From Verrucomicrobiota bacterium (lineage in GTDB: Bacteria > Verrucomicrobiota > Verrucomicrobiia > Opitutales > Opitutaceae), in contig JACRKC010000082.1 in assembly GCA_016235555.1 (NCBI GenBank), positions 1 to 64,000 on the forward strand: 64,000 bases of DNA, written 5' to 3'. Position 1 is the stretch's first letter. Each line of letters starts with the position of its first letter. This document shows, piece after piece, positions 1 through 8,551 of this stretch. A model generated the notes under the pieces. That model saw only the letters and a list, made by a program, of their open reading frames with translations, did not search any database and was not told where the DNA came from. Both the position numbers and the translations under genes were made by a program.

Positions 1-1657
1 AATCGAGGGCGAGGGTGGCGTTCGCCGCCGAGTTGTAGGCGAAGGCGCCGGTGCCCGTCACCGTGCCCGTGCCGGAGAGGCGCGCGAGGTCGAGGCCGAA
101 GCTGGCGGTGTCGAGCGTCGCGCCGGTGGCGACCGAGATCGAGCCGCCGCCGCCGAGGGCGCACGCGGAGCCGGCCGCGAGCGTGCCGGCGGAGACGGTG
201 GTGGTGCCGGAAGAGGTGTTGGCGCCGGAGAGCGTGAGCGTGCCGGCGCCGGACTTCGCGAGCGTGCCGCCGGTGCTGGTGAGGGCGGTGGCGAGGGTGA
301 CGGCCTCGCCGTTCGTATCGAAGGCGTAGGCCTGGCTGGCGGCAGTGGAGAAACGCGACGAGTAGTCGGTGGTGTTGCTCGCGGAGAATTGCAGCGTGCC
401 GCCGCCGAAGGTGATCGGGCCGGTGCTGCCGATCGCTCCGGAGCTGCCGAGGGCGAGCGTGCCGCCGGTGAGCGTGGTGCCGCCGGTGTAGGTGTTGGCG
501 CCGGAGAGGGTGAGCGTGCCGGTGCCGGATTTCGCGAGCGTGCCGCCGGTGCTGGTGAGCGCGGAGTTGAAGGTGACGTTCTGGCCGTTCGTATCGAAGG
601 CGTAGGCCTGGCTGTCGGCCGTGGAGAAACGCGACGAGTAGTCGGTGGTGTTGGCCGCGGAGAACCGGAGCGTGCCGCCGCCAAACGCGATCGAGCCCGA
701 GCTGCCGAGGGCGCCGGCCGAGCCGAGGGCGAGCGTGCCGGCGTTGAGCGTGGCGCCGCCGGTGAAGGTGTTGGCGCCGGTGAGGGTGAGGGTGCCGGCG
801 CCCGCCTTGGTGAGGGCGCCCGAGCCGGAGAGCAGGCCGGAGAGGGTCGTCGCGAAACCGTTCGTATCGACGGTGGAGGTCGTGGCGCTGGCGAGGGCGA
901 TCGGCACGGAGGAGGTGAGCGCGGCGGTGGCGCGCAGGGTGCCGCCGGCGAAATTCACCGTGCCCGTGCCAGCGCCGATGCGCAGTCCGTCGGTGCCGCC
1001 GAGATTGAGCGTGCCGCCGTTGAGGTTGAGCGTGCCGCTGGAGCCGGCGAGGACGCCGAGCGCGAGTTCGGTGCCGGGCGTGACGGTGGCGCCGGCGTTG
1101 AGGTTGATTGTGCCGCTGCCCAAGTAGCCGGCATAGAGAAACGTGCCGGTGGTGAGCGTCGACCCGGTGCCACCGATCGTGAGCGTGCCGTTGGAGCCGG
1201 CGAGGACGCCGAGCGCCAGCGAGGACACGGTCGAGACGGCTCCGCCGTTGGTGATCGTCAGCGAGCCGGTGCCAGCAGTGGCGATCTCGATGTAGGAGCC
1301 GGTGGCCGAGAGGCTGGAGCCGACGCCATCGACGGTGCCGGAGCCCGTGGCGGCGCCAGTGTGACCAAACCGGACGATGCCGGTGGAAACGACATGGCCG
1401 CCGTCGCTGACGACGAGCGACCCGGTGTCGCCCGCCGTGTTGCCGCCCACGTGAAGCTGGCCGGTGCCAACGTTGCCGGAAGAACCGACGGTGAAGGTGG
1501 CGCCGCCGCGGACCTCGGTGTCGCCAAGGAGGTTGCTGGTGAAGGCGTAGGTCGTGTTGGTCGTGAAGACCGTCTGGGCGGAGGCCGGGGTAAGACAGGC
1601 AAGGAGCAAGGCGGCGGGCGCGACAAAGCGGCGCGGTCGGCGGGAGCGGAACGGCAT
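1..1657 (-). CDS. Autotransporter-associated beta-strand repeat protein, 5' part
   Basis: The minus strand is open from the ATG at 1657 to the window edge, about 552 codons, with the C-terminus outside. An N-terminal signal peptide (MPFRSRRPRRF, hydrophobic core, cleavage after PASA) is followed by glycine/threonine-rich strands with motifs such as LTLSGANTFTG, TLALGSAGALG and TTDYSSRFST, typical of autotransporter-associated beta-strand repeat proteins of Verrucomicrobiota. Three repeat units near the left edge are spaced 276 and 273 nt apart (about 92 residues), the first two almost identical. Probably a secreted or surface beta-helix protein. Plus-strand ORFs over this stretch are low-complexity shadows. 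The family is clear; the ligand is unknown. Confidence 0.85.
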   Translation of the reverse strand, partial: MPFRSRRPRRFVAPAALLLACLTPASAQTVFTTNTTYAFTSNLLGDTEVRGGATFTVGSSGNVGTGQLHVGGNTAGDTGSLVVSDGGHVVSTGIVRFGHTGAATGSGTVDGVGSSLSATGSYIEIATAGTGSLTITNGGAVSTVSSLALGVLAGSNGTLTIGGTGSTLTTGTFLYAGYLGSGTINLNAGATVTPGTELALGVLAGSSGTLNLNGGTLNLGGTDGLRIGAGTGTVNFAGGTLRATAALTSSVPIALASATTSTVDTNGFATTLSGLLSGSGALTKAGAGTLTLTGANTFTGGATLNAGTLALGSAGALGSSGSIAFGGGTLRFSAANTTDYSSRFSTADSQAYAFDTNGQNVTFNSALTSTGGTLAKSGTGTLTLSGANTYTGGTTLTGGTLALGSSGAIGSTGPITFGGGTLQFSASNTTDYSSRFSTAASQAYAFDTNGEAVTLATALTSTGGTLAKSGAGTLTLSGANTSSGTTTVSAGTLAAGSACALGGGGSISVATGATLDTASFGLDLARLSGTGTVTGTGAFAYNSAANATLALD

Positions 1658-1682
1658 GGGTAGTTTATGCCTGTTGCAGCGA

Positions 1683-1970
1683 TTATGCACAACTAGACTT
1701 CGGTCTAGGTAGTTTACCGGACTCATCCGGGGGTGGGTGGATGGGCGGGGTGCTGGCGGCGGTCGTGAGAGCGGCGGCGGTGCGGCTGGTGACGCCGAGC
1801 TTGCGGTAGAGGGTCGTGAGGCGGTTGCGCACGCTGCCATGGGTGAGACCGAGGTGGGCGGCGATGGTCTTGTCGTCGAGGCCGCGGGCGACGAGAGCGA
1901 GAATGGCCTGCTCGCGCGGGGTAGGCACGGCGGCAGAAACGGTGAGCGGTGCGTGAGGCATCAACCCCAT
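1683..1970 (-). CDS. Orphan LuxR/GerE-type HTH protein
   Basis: A 95-residue protein, nearly all of it a GerE-type DNA-binding domain: TPREQAILALVARG then GLTHGSVRNRLTTLYRKLGV. It has no receiver domain. The recognition region GLTHGSVRNRL is identical to that of the response regulator encoded immediately upstream (2072-2725), so it looks like a duplicated output domain. ATG at 1970 is chosen; ATG at 1961 is equally possible. It lies between the two-component genes and the beta-strand repeat gene on the same strand. The last codons contain a perfect 6-bp stem with a TTCG loop (1693-1708) without a T tract. It could regulate by sharing sites with the response regulator (inference). Confidence 0.8.
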   Translation of the reverse strand: MGLMPHAPLTVSAAVPTPREQAILALVARGLDDKTIAAHLGLTHGSVRNRLTTLYRKLGVTSRTAAALTTAASTPPIHPPPDESGKLPRPKSSCA

Positions 1971-1999
1971 TCTACCGGATACGGTGCGGATGCGCAGCG

Positions 2000-2013
2000 G
2001 TGACAAATGTCAC
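2000..2013. promoter_or_regulatory. Perfect 6+6 palindrome upstream of the orphan HTH gene
   Basis: GTGACA-AA-TGTCAC lies 30-43 bp upstream of the ATG at 1970, in the 101-bp gap after the response regulator gene. Position and symmetry suit an operator, perhaps for one of the two neighbouring regulators with the same recognition helix. No convincing -35/-10 pair was found. Confidence 0.3.
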
Positions 2014-2071
2014 ACCGGGCCGACGCTGTGGGCGCGGCGGGGTCGGGCGGGTCGGGGACCGGGCTCTACAA

Positions 2072-2725
2072 TCAGTGGTTGCGCCAGCGCAGGGCGGCGG
2101 CGGTGCGGGAGGTGACGTGGAGCTTGCGGTAAATCAACTGGAGGCGGTTGCGCACGCTGCCGTGGGTGAGGCCGAGCTGGTCGGCGGCGGTTTTGTCACT
2201 CGCGCCGTCGGCGATCAGGGCGAGCAAGGCGGCTTCGCGCTCCGTGAGGGCGGCGAGGGCGAGGTCGCGGACGGGCGCGGCGGGTGGCGGGAGTTTTTTC
2301 GCGGCGAAGAAGCCGACGATCTTGCGGGCGATGGCCGGAGACATGGGCGAGCCGCCGGCCATGGCGGTGGCGACGGCGGCGAGGATCTCGTCGGGCGCGG
2401 CGGTTTTGAGCAGGTAGCCGATGGCGCCGGCCTGGAGGGCGGCAAAGACGAGGTCGTCGCGGTCGTGGGCGGTGAGCATCACGATGTGGGTGGCCGGGGT
2501 GGCAGCGAGGAGCCGGGGCACGGCGGCGTGGCCGGGGAGGCCGGGCAGATCGATGTCGAGGAGGAGGACGGCGGGCGCGGCGACGGCGAGCTCTGGCAGG
2601 GCGGCTTCGACGGTTTCCCAAGCACCGACGCAGCGGGGGCCGAAGCAGCGGGCGAGGGCGCGGCAGTAGCTCGCATCGTCTTCGATGAGGGCGACGGTGG
2701 CGGTTGGGATGGTGGGCGGGGACAT
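2072..2725 (-). CDS. NarL/FixJ-type response regulator
   Basis: A 217-residue regulator with an N-terminal receiver domain (residues 9-120) and a C-terminal GerE/LuxR HTH (about 150-215). Receiver landmarks are the acidic pair in VALIEDD, the phospho-acceptor Asp57 in LLLDIDLPG, Thr85 in MLTAHD and Lys107 in GYLLKTA. The HTH reads LTEREAALLALIADG...GLTHGSVRNRL. The ATG at 2725 follows the kinase stop at 2736 by 10 bp, so kinase and regulator form one transcript. A longer upstream reading would overlap the kinase and is low complexity. DNA target unknown. Confidence 0.9.
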   Translation of the reverse strand: MSPPTIPTATVALIEDDASYCRALARCFGPRCVGAWETVEAALPELAVAAPAVLLLDIDLPGLPGHAAVPRLLAATPATHIVMLTAHDRDDLVFAALQAGAIGYLLKTAAPDEILAAVATAMAGGSPMSPAIARKIVGFFAAKKLPPPAAPVRDLALAALTEREAALLALIADGASDKTAADQLGLTHGSVRNRLQLIYRKLHVTSRTAAALRWRNH

Positions 2726-2735
2726 GCGGAGCGGG

Positions 2736-4118
2736 TCAGCGTCCGGCCGGGGGGACGGATGGCGCGACGGGGAGTTCGACCCAGAATTCGGCACCGTGGC
2801 CGGGGGCATCGGCCACGCCGACGGTGCCGCCCATCGCGGCGGCCAGGCGGCGGGCCACGGCGAGGCCGAGGCCGGTGCTGGCTTCGCCGGCGGTGGGTTG
2901 GGCGGAGAGGCGGGCGAATTTGGCGAAGGCGCGGGCTTTGTCGGTGTCGCTGAGGCCGGGGCCCTGGTCGCGCACGACGAGGCGCACGGTGGCGGCGGAC
3001 TCGCCGACGGTGGTGTGCAGGGTGATGGCACCGCCGGCGGGGGTGAACTTGATCGCGTTGGTCAAAAAATTATCGAGCACCTGGGAGACGAGGGCGGCGT
3101 CGGCGTGCGCGGGGGGGAGCAGGGCGGCGGGCGGGACGAGGGAGAGCGGTTGGTGTTTGGCGGCAGCGGCGGCGGAGTGGCGGCGGAGGGCTTCGCCGGC
3201 CGCTTCAGCAAGTGCGAGCGGGGCGAGGCGGACGGGGAGATCGCCGCGTTCGGCGGCGTGGGAGCGGAGGAAGCTGGCGACGATGTCACCCATGCGGGTG
3301 GCGGCACCGGCGATGTCGGCGAGCAGGTCGCGCAGGGGGCCGCGTGCGGTGGGCTCGGCGAGGGCGAGGCCGGCGGTGAGCTTCACGGCGTTGAGCGGGG
3401 CCTGGATGTCGTGGGCGGCGATGGCCATGAACTCGCCGCGTTCGGCGTGGAGGCGGGTGAGCTCGGTGTTCAGCGCGGCGAGGTGCTCTTGTTGCGCAAA
3501 ACGGCAGCGGTCGTCGCGCTCGCGCAGCCAGCCGGCGATCGCGATGATGGCGGCGTAGGCGACGATTGAGGCGAGAACGGCCTCCACCCACTGGTAGCCG
3601 CCGCCGATCCGAAAGAGTCCGGTGAGCACCGGCCCGACGACTCCCAACGTGATCGCCATGACAAGGGTGGAGCGAAAGCGCACCGGCAGCAAAATGGTCG
3701 CGAACAACAGCATGGAGGCCATATCACTGGAGAGGATGGAGAAGGCCGACCGGTTGACGGGACCGTAGTAGGCCGGCATCCAGGCGGCGACGGCGCTGAC
3801 CCCGAGCGCGACCCAGAGATCGAGGTTCGCGCGCGGGACGCGCTGCCAGGCGAGGCACGCCAGACCGAGCCAGATGGGGAGCTGCACGCCGAAGCGGAAC
3901 CGGAGCGCATGGGACACGAACCACGCGTCTGCGGCCGGGAGGGGTTGCAACACATCCAGGAGCCCGATCCCGACCGTGAACGCCACGGCGCACCCGATGC
4001 CCCAGCGCACGCGCGTGAGGCCCTCGGTGAGGTGCGCGCGGAGAAAGCGCTCTTCGCGCGCGGGGTCGGCGAAGCGCAGGCGGCGGGCTTGGGCGAGGAG
4101 GGCCTGGAGTGGGTCCAC
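2736..4118 (-). CDS. Membrane sensor histidine kinase
   Basis: A 460-residue kinase with a GTG start at 4118. About six hydrophobic segments lie between residues 37 and 197, followed by a short linker. The H-box is AAHDIQAPLNAVK (His236), the N-box DNFLTNAIKFTP (about 350-360), the G1 box DQGPGL and the G2 box STGLGLAVARRL, a full HATPase_c set. There is no large extracytoplasmic loop, so sensing is probably within or at the membrane. It precedes its response regulator by 10 bp and is the first gene of the operon. The signal is unknown. Confidence 0.9.
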   Translation of the reverse strand: MDPLQALLAQARRLRFADPAREERFLRAHLTEGLTRVRWGIGCAVAFTVGIGLLDVLQPLPAADAWFVSHALRFRFGVQLPIWLGLACLAWQRVPRANLDLWVALGVSAVAAWMPAYYGPVNRSAFSILSSDMASMLLFATILLPVRFRSTLVMAITLGVVGPVLTGLFRIGGGYQWVEAVLASIVAYAAIIAIAGWLRERDDRCRFAQQEHLAALNTELTRLHAERGEFMAIAAHDIQAPLNAVKLTAGLALAEPTARGPLRDLLADIAGAATRMGDIVASFLRSHAAERGDLPVRLAPLALAEAAGEALRRHSAAAAAKHQPLSLVPPAALLPPAHADAALVSQVLDNFLTNAIKFTPAGGAITLHTTVGESAATVRLVVRDQGPGLSDTDKARAFAKFARLSAQPTAGEASTGLGLAVARRLAAAMGGTVGVADAPGHGAEFWVELPVAPSVPPAGR

Positions 4119-4441
4119 GAAGGAGGATGGAGCGGATCAACCGTGGCGGTGGCCGCGCGCTTCGCAGGCGGCGGACGGTGGCGGGGTATGCGGAAGGGCG
4201 GCGGGGAATTGCGGAGGTGCCACGGCTGGAGCAATGCGCAAAGGAGGCGGGACGGAAAGCACGAAGATGGCGGAGAGCGACCGGCGGAAATGGCGAGGAG
4301 GGGTGGAAGACAGCGGTGGGTGAGGAGGGAGCGAAGGGAAAAACACTTGGCCAAGGTTGAGGGAATTTCTTGTGGAAATGGGTTTTTGCGGCAGGGTGCG
4401 CGCCTCCCCGTGGTTTACCCCACCCCCATTTTCGTCAGCCC
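4119..4441. other. Intergenic, divergent regulator genes
   Basis: This gap of about 320 bases separates the kinase (leftward) and a LuxR regulator (rightward), so it should hold two promoters. No gene was recognised. The only notable item is the 10-bp perfect palindrome CTTGGCCAAG at 4346-4355, some 87 bp before the rightward ATG, a possible but unproven operator. Confidence 0.4.
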
Positions 4442-5257
4442 ATGATGGTTTCCCACGCGGATCTCGGTGCGTTTTCGCGTGCCAGCCTGAGGCTTTATGC
4501 GCCGGAATTGACCGCGGAGACGTATGCCACGCAGTGCGTGCAGTTCCTGCGCGAGTTGGTGGAGGCGGACATGTATTGCGTGGGCGACATGGACAAGACG
4601 GCGGGGACGCTGGGAGTGGACTTCAGCGATCCGGATGCGGCCTTGCCGCGTTTGCTGGACGGGTTTGGGCGCACGATGGGGCGCTACCGGTTGTTCAACT
4701 GGGATCCTACGGTGAACGAAGGGCGGCCGTTTTTCCGGCGCGATTTTTTCAGCGAGCGGCAGTTTCGCGATCTCGACGTCTATGCCGAGAGCTTCGCGCT
4801 GATGGGCTGGGTCAACCACTGCGCCGTGCATGTGCCGACGGGAGATGACCACGTGATGTTCGTCGGGCTCGAGCGCAGCGGCACGGTGGATTACTCGGAG
4901 CGCGACCGCTCGATTCTGACGTTGGCACAGGAGCATCTGGACAATGCGCGGCGACTGGCACATGCGCGCACCAAGGCGAGGCGGGAGAAGCCGCTCGATC
5001 CGCGGGAGTTTGCGCGGGCGGGGTTCAGTCCGCGCGAGTCGGAGGTGCTGATGTGGCTCACGGAAGGCAAGTCCAACGCGGAGATGGCCACCTTGATGCA
5101 CGTCTCACTCCAGACGGTAAAATTTCACCTGACTTCCATCTTCAACAAGGCCGGCACGGGCAACCGGCTCGCCACAACTCTCTACGCACTCGACCTCGCG
5201 CAGCGCTTGCGCCGGGCGGGCGACCGAAAGGTGCTCACGGTGCGCGTGCAGCCGTGA
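4442..5257 (+). CDS. LuxR-family transcriptional regulator
   Basis: About 271 residues. The C-terminal 60 residues form a GerE HTH (FSPRESEVLMWLTEGKSNAEMATLMHVSLQTVKFHLTSIFNKAGT, split here as FSPRESEVLMWLTEG and VSLQTVKFHLTSIFNKAG). The first 170 residues are a soluble domain with no motif I can name, perhaps a GAF/autoinducer-type sensor fold. ATG at 4442 or 4445 is chosen; a TTG at 4370 would add 24 atypical residues. No Shine-Dalgarno sequence is visible, as is common in this window. It is monocistronic and followed by repeat DNA. Target unknown. Confidence 0.8.
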   Translation: MMVSHADLGAFSRASLRLYAPELTAETYATQCVQFLRELVEADMYCVGDMDKTAGTLGVDFSDPDAALPRLLDGFGRTMGRYRLFNWDPTVNEGRPFFRRDFFSERQFRDLDVYAESFALMGWVNHCAVHVPTGDDHVMFVGLERSGTVDYSERDRSILTLAQEHLDNARRLAHARTKARREKPLDPREFARAGFSPRESEVLMWLTEGKSNAEMATLMHVSLQTVKFHLTSIFNKAGTGNRLATTLYALDLAQRLRRAGDRKVLTVRVQP

Positions 5258-5504
5258 TTCGCCCCGTCGGGCCATGAGGCACCGGCGACTCCAGCGGGGC
5301 CAGCCGCCGAAGCCACCGGGGCAGGCCCGGGTTCCCCAGAGTCACTGGCACCAAACCGCCAAGACCAACCGCCTTCGCGCGGGGATGCACCCCACCCTGC
5401 TCCATCGCCGATCATGGTTAGGAACGGCGAACTCGCGGCGGCCGGGCGCACGTTGCGGGCGTTCCAGCTGGCGAGTCCCCTCTCGTAGCCGGAGCGTGGC
5501 GGTC
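5258..5504. other. Non-coding stretch before nested repeat
   Basis: No gene, RNA or clear terminator was recognised. It is GC-rich sequence leading into the nested repeat at 5505. Confidence 0.4.
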
Positions 5505-5624
5505 GAGGTGGGGCGCGTTGACCCCAACGCGCTGGTTTGAAGGTGGGAGCGGGTTTACCCCGCGACTCGTCGGGGCTTAAAGCCCCTCCCACAAAAGCGC
5601 GTTGAGGGCAACGCGCTCCACCTC
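5505..5624. repeat. REPIN of GGTGGAG family with a second REPIN nested inside
   Basis: The outer arms at 5505-5533 and 5596-5624 each form an internal hairpin around GCGCGTTG/CAACGCGC and are inverted copies of each other. Between them sits a complete pair of a different family, GTGGGAGCGGG...CTCCCAC (5543-5592). The outer family recurs at 35621 and 59067. Confidence 0.8.
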
Positions 5625-5627
5625 AAG

Positions 5628-7469
5628 TCACGGCAGGACGGCATCGGTGATCGTGAGGGTGTTGAAATCGAGGACGCGCTTCAGTTTGCCGTGCGTCATC
5701 GTGAGTGTGCCGCTGCCGGGCTCGGCGTTGAGATACGGGCCTTTGAAGAGCTTCCATTCCTTCGCGTAGTCGATCGTGCGGCCGTCAACGCGCGGAGCGG
5801 CGCCGTAGGTGCATTCTAGTTTGCGGCCGCGGAGCGTGGTGAAGGTGACGCCCGGCTTCGGCGCGGTTTTCATTTCGAGCGGGAGCGCGCGGATGGTGGC
5901 CTTGAAGTCGTCCCACGATTTGAATTCGGCGGCGGACGCGACTTGCACGACGGTGCCGTTTTGCCGCGCGGCGGAGCGGAGGCGTTTGCCGCCGCCGTCG
6001 ATCGGGCGCCACTCGTAGGCGGAGAGCGGACGGTAGGCGATGTAGGCGCGGCCGCCTTGCGCGAAGAGCCAGCCGGACGCGTCTTCCTCGAGGCGCGTGA
6101 GGTCTTTCGAGAAGAAGCCGTTGATGTGCTCGAAGGTCTCGCCGGCGGGCACGTCGGTGAGCTGGATCACGCAGTCGTCCTGCTGGAAGAGTTGCTCGTG
6201 GGGCGAGCCGCCGAGGAGCTTGCCGTCGCTGATGTAGCTCGGCTTGCCCTGGAACGTGACCGACGCCGGCATGTAGTCGGGCATCTCGGTGAAATACATC
6301 ATGAGCTCGTGCGTGCCGTAGTGCGCCTGGAGCGAGAAGAGCGTGTTTTGTTTTCCGCGCGGATCGTCGAGCGCCCAGGTCACGTCCCACGAGTGTTGCT
6401 GGATGGGCTGGAGCAGGCCGCCCTGGTCGGAGCCGATGGCGTAGTCGCGCGTGAGGTAGGTGGTCTTGTAGACGGGGGCGTTGCGGACGTCGCTGTTGCG
6501 CCAGCGGTGGCGCGTGCGCTTTTTTTCGTAGTGGGTGTAGTTCGCGGAGCGGTCGACGGCGATGCGGTAGATGACTTCGGGGAGGTCGAAGTTGCGCGCG
6601 GCCGCGGCGACGTAGAGACCCCAACTGTAGCCGGCGACCGGCGGCGTGTTGCCGAAGAACAGCCACGCCAGCGAGGACGCCAGGCAGTTCCATTTCTCGA
6701 GCACGGCGACGTCGGTCGTGCGCGCGTGCGAACCGATGTAGGTGCCGTTGAGCGTCTCGACGGCGAAGTCGGCGAGCACGTATTCGAGCATCATGCGGCC
6801 GCGCTGGCGGATGACGGAGTCCTCGGCCCACGAGGCGAGGAACAACATCGGGATGGTGTATTCGCCGAGGTATTCGGTGCAGTCGTATTCGCCCTGGCCG
6901 ATGGTGGTGGTGAGGCCCATCCAATGGATGAGATACTCGCGCGCTTCCTGGAAATTCTCCGTCGAACTCTTGCCCGTGAACCAACGTTCGCCGGGTTCGT
7001 TGGGCCAGAGCTGGGCCATGAGATAGAGCGACGTGTAATACATCGCCCAGTGGTTCTCGGTGTCGCCGCGCAGCGGCATGTAGGTGCGCCACGCTTCGCG
7101 CACGGCGGCCTTGGCCTCAGGCGTGAGCTGGTCGCGGCCGAGGTAGGAGATGCACGTGACGGGGAACATCCAGAACATGTCGCCCGACGGCGTCTTCATC
7201 AGCTCGATGAGGCGCGCGGAACAGAGGGCCGCATCCTGGCGGAGTGCGAGCTTGCCGACGATGTCGGCGAGGCCGACTTTTTCTGGCTCGGTGGATTTGA
7301 CGACGTTGGCGCGCCACGTGAGCACCTCGGCGATGCGCGCGTGATAGGCGGCACGGCGGTCGGCGGCGTTGTTGACGACGGTCAACGGCGGCACCGGGCC
7401 GGAGAAGGAGGGCTGGGCGCGACCGGCAACAGCGGACAGCGCGAGGAGAGAGAGGAAAAGTCGTTTCAT
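5628..7469 (-). CDS. Exported protein of unknown function, possibly alpha-toroid
   Basis: A 613-residue protein with a Sec signal peptide (MKRLFLSLLALSAVAGRAQ). The ATG at 7469 is chosen because the signal peptide begins there; the longer reading lacks one. The body is aromatic and helix-rich in its first two thirds (TENHWAMYYTSLYLMAQLWP, EYDCTEYLGEYTIPMLFLAS), then strand-rich, the layout of alpha/alpha-toroid plus beta-sandwich polysaccharide lyases such as heparinase II/III-like proteins. No catalytic motif was identified, so this comparison is only structural. It follows the Asp-box propeller gene by 20 bp on the same strand, suggesting a joint role in handling an extracellular polymer. 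Confidence 0.6.
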   Translation of the reverse strand: MKRLFLSLLALSAVAGRAQPSFSGPVPPLTVVNNAADRRAAYHARIAEVLTWRANVVKSTEPEKVGLADIVGKLALRQDAALCSARLIELMKTPSGDMFWMFPVTCISYLGRDQLTPEAKAAVREAWRTYMPLRGDTENHWAMYYTSLYLMAQLWPNEPGERWFTGKSSTENFQEAREYLIHWMGLTTTIGQGEYDCTEYLGEYTIPMLFLASWAEDSVIRQRGRMMLEYVLADFAVETLNGTYIGSHARTTDVAVLEKWNCLASSLAWLFFGNTPPVAGYSWGLYVAAAARNFDLPEVIYRIAVDRSANYTHYEKKRTRHRWRNSDVRNAPVYKTTYLTRDYAIGSDQGGLLQPIQQHSWDVTWALDDPRGKQNTLFSLQAHYGTHELMMYFTEMPDYMPASVTFQGKPSYISDGKLLGGSPHEQLFQQDDCVIQLTDVPAGETFEHINGFFSKDLTRLEEDASGWLFAQGGRAYIAYRPLSAYEWRPIDGGGKRLRSAARQNGTVVQVASAAEFKSWDDFKATIRALPLEMKTAPKPGVTFTTLRGRKLECTYGAAPRVDGRTIDYAKEWKLFKGPYLNAEPGSGTLTMTHGKLKRVLDFNTLTITDAVLP

Positions 7470-7489
7470 GGTGAAGCGCGATCGTGCTT

Positions 7490-8506
7490 TCAGGGGTGCG
7501 GGAGGAACCGGATGTCGTAGACGATCGCTTTCTCGAAATACTTGGGGCGCCACGTGCGGCCGTTGTCGTCCGAGACATGCACGGGCGCGAGGTAAGGCGC
7601 GGCGTAGAGGCGGCCGGGGAGGTCGGGGTCGATGGCGATGGACCAGATCTGGCGATTCGGCAGGCCGGCCGTGCAGTCGGTCCACGTCGTGCCACCGTCC
7701 TCGGAAATCTGCACGCCCGCCTCCCAACCGCAGACCACGAGGCGCTTGGCGTCGTGCGGATCAAAGCGCGCGTAGTGGAGCGTGTGCTTCGTCGGCAGGC
7801 CGGCGAAACGCTGCCACGTGCGCGCACCGTCACGCGAGATGAACGCACCGTCGGCCGATGTCGCCGCGATGAACACCTTCGGATCGTGCGGCGACTGGGC
7901 GAGTTCGTAGGTGACTTTGGCGGTGGGGAGGACGCGTTGCCACGATTTCGCTCCGTCGTCGGAAATGTAGATGCCGAGCTCGGTGCCGGCGATCACGCGG
8001 CCTTTCTTCGTGCGATCGACGACGATGGGGTGCGTGTAGGCGCGCTTGATGCCGTCGTGCGAGCGGCGCCATGTCTGCCCGCCGTCGTGCGAGACCGCGA
8101 TGCCGTCGGGCAGGCCCATGTAGACGTCGTCGGGCGCGTTCGGATCGAAGGCGACGCCCTTGGGCTCGGTCATGTCCCAACCGGTGGTGCGGCGCCAGGT
8201 TTTGCCGCGATCCGTGGAGCGTTGCGCGCCGTCGATCACGGTTTCGAGGAGGATGGCGGAGTTGCGCGGATCGCTCGTCAGCCCGAAGGTGCGGAAATTA
8301 TTGAACCCGACGTGCTCGAGTTTTTCGCGGTCGCCGGAGCGGTAGAGTCCGCTGGCGGCGGCGACGCGGCTGCCCATGACCGAGCCCTGGCCGCTCACAT
8401 TCACACAGAAATAGAGATCGTGCTTGAGGTCAGCCGCGCGGGCGAAGCCGGCCAGCAAGGTGGCGGCGCCGAGCGCGGCGAGGAGACGGGGTTTCGGATG
8501 GCTCAT
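7490..8506 (-). CDS. Exported Asp-box (BNR/sortilin-like) beta-propeller
   Basis: A 338-residue protein with a signal peptide (MSHPKPRLLAALGAATLLAGFARA). Six Asp-box motifs of form SxDxGxxW recur at propeller spacing: STDRGKTW, SHDGGQTW, SDDGAKSW, SRDGARTW, SEDGGTTW and SDDNGRTW. This places it with sialidase-fold/VPS10-like propellers. Sialidase catalytic residues were not identified, so a binding or structural role is as likely as hydrolysis. It is first of a two-gene operon with the 613-residue exported protein and divergent from the Rid gene across 45 bp. Confidence 0.8.
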   Translation of the reverse strand: MSHPKPRLLAALGAATLLAGFARAADLKHDLYFCVNVSGQGSVMGSRVAAASGLYRSGDREKLEHVGFNNFRTFGLTSDPRNSAILLETVIDGAQRSTDRGKTWRRTTGWDMTEPKGVAFDPNAPDDVYMGLPDGIAVSHDGGQTWRRSHDGIKRAYTHPIVVDRTKKGRVIAGTELGIYISDDGAKSWQRVLPTAKVTYELAQSPHDPKVFIAATSADGAFISRDGARTWQRFAGLPTKHTLHYARFDPHDAKRLVVCGWEAGVQISEDGGTTWTDCTAGLPNRQIWSIAIDPDLPGRLYAAPYLAPVHVSDDNGRTWRPKYFEKAIVYDIRFLPHP

Positions 8507-8551
8507 AAAAAGTCAGCTCGCCAGCGGCGGGCGGCGACGCACAGTCGCGGC

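Noticed and set aside
389-1663. Long plus-strand Gly/Arg/Ala-rich frame opposite the beta-strand repeat gene
   Set aside because: Low-complexity shadow; the minus strand encodes a recognisable family with a signal peptide.
4346-4355. Palindrome CTTGGCCAAG as LuxR operator
   Set aside because: Only 10 bp, one copy and no second site; mentioned in the gap entry but not called.
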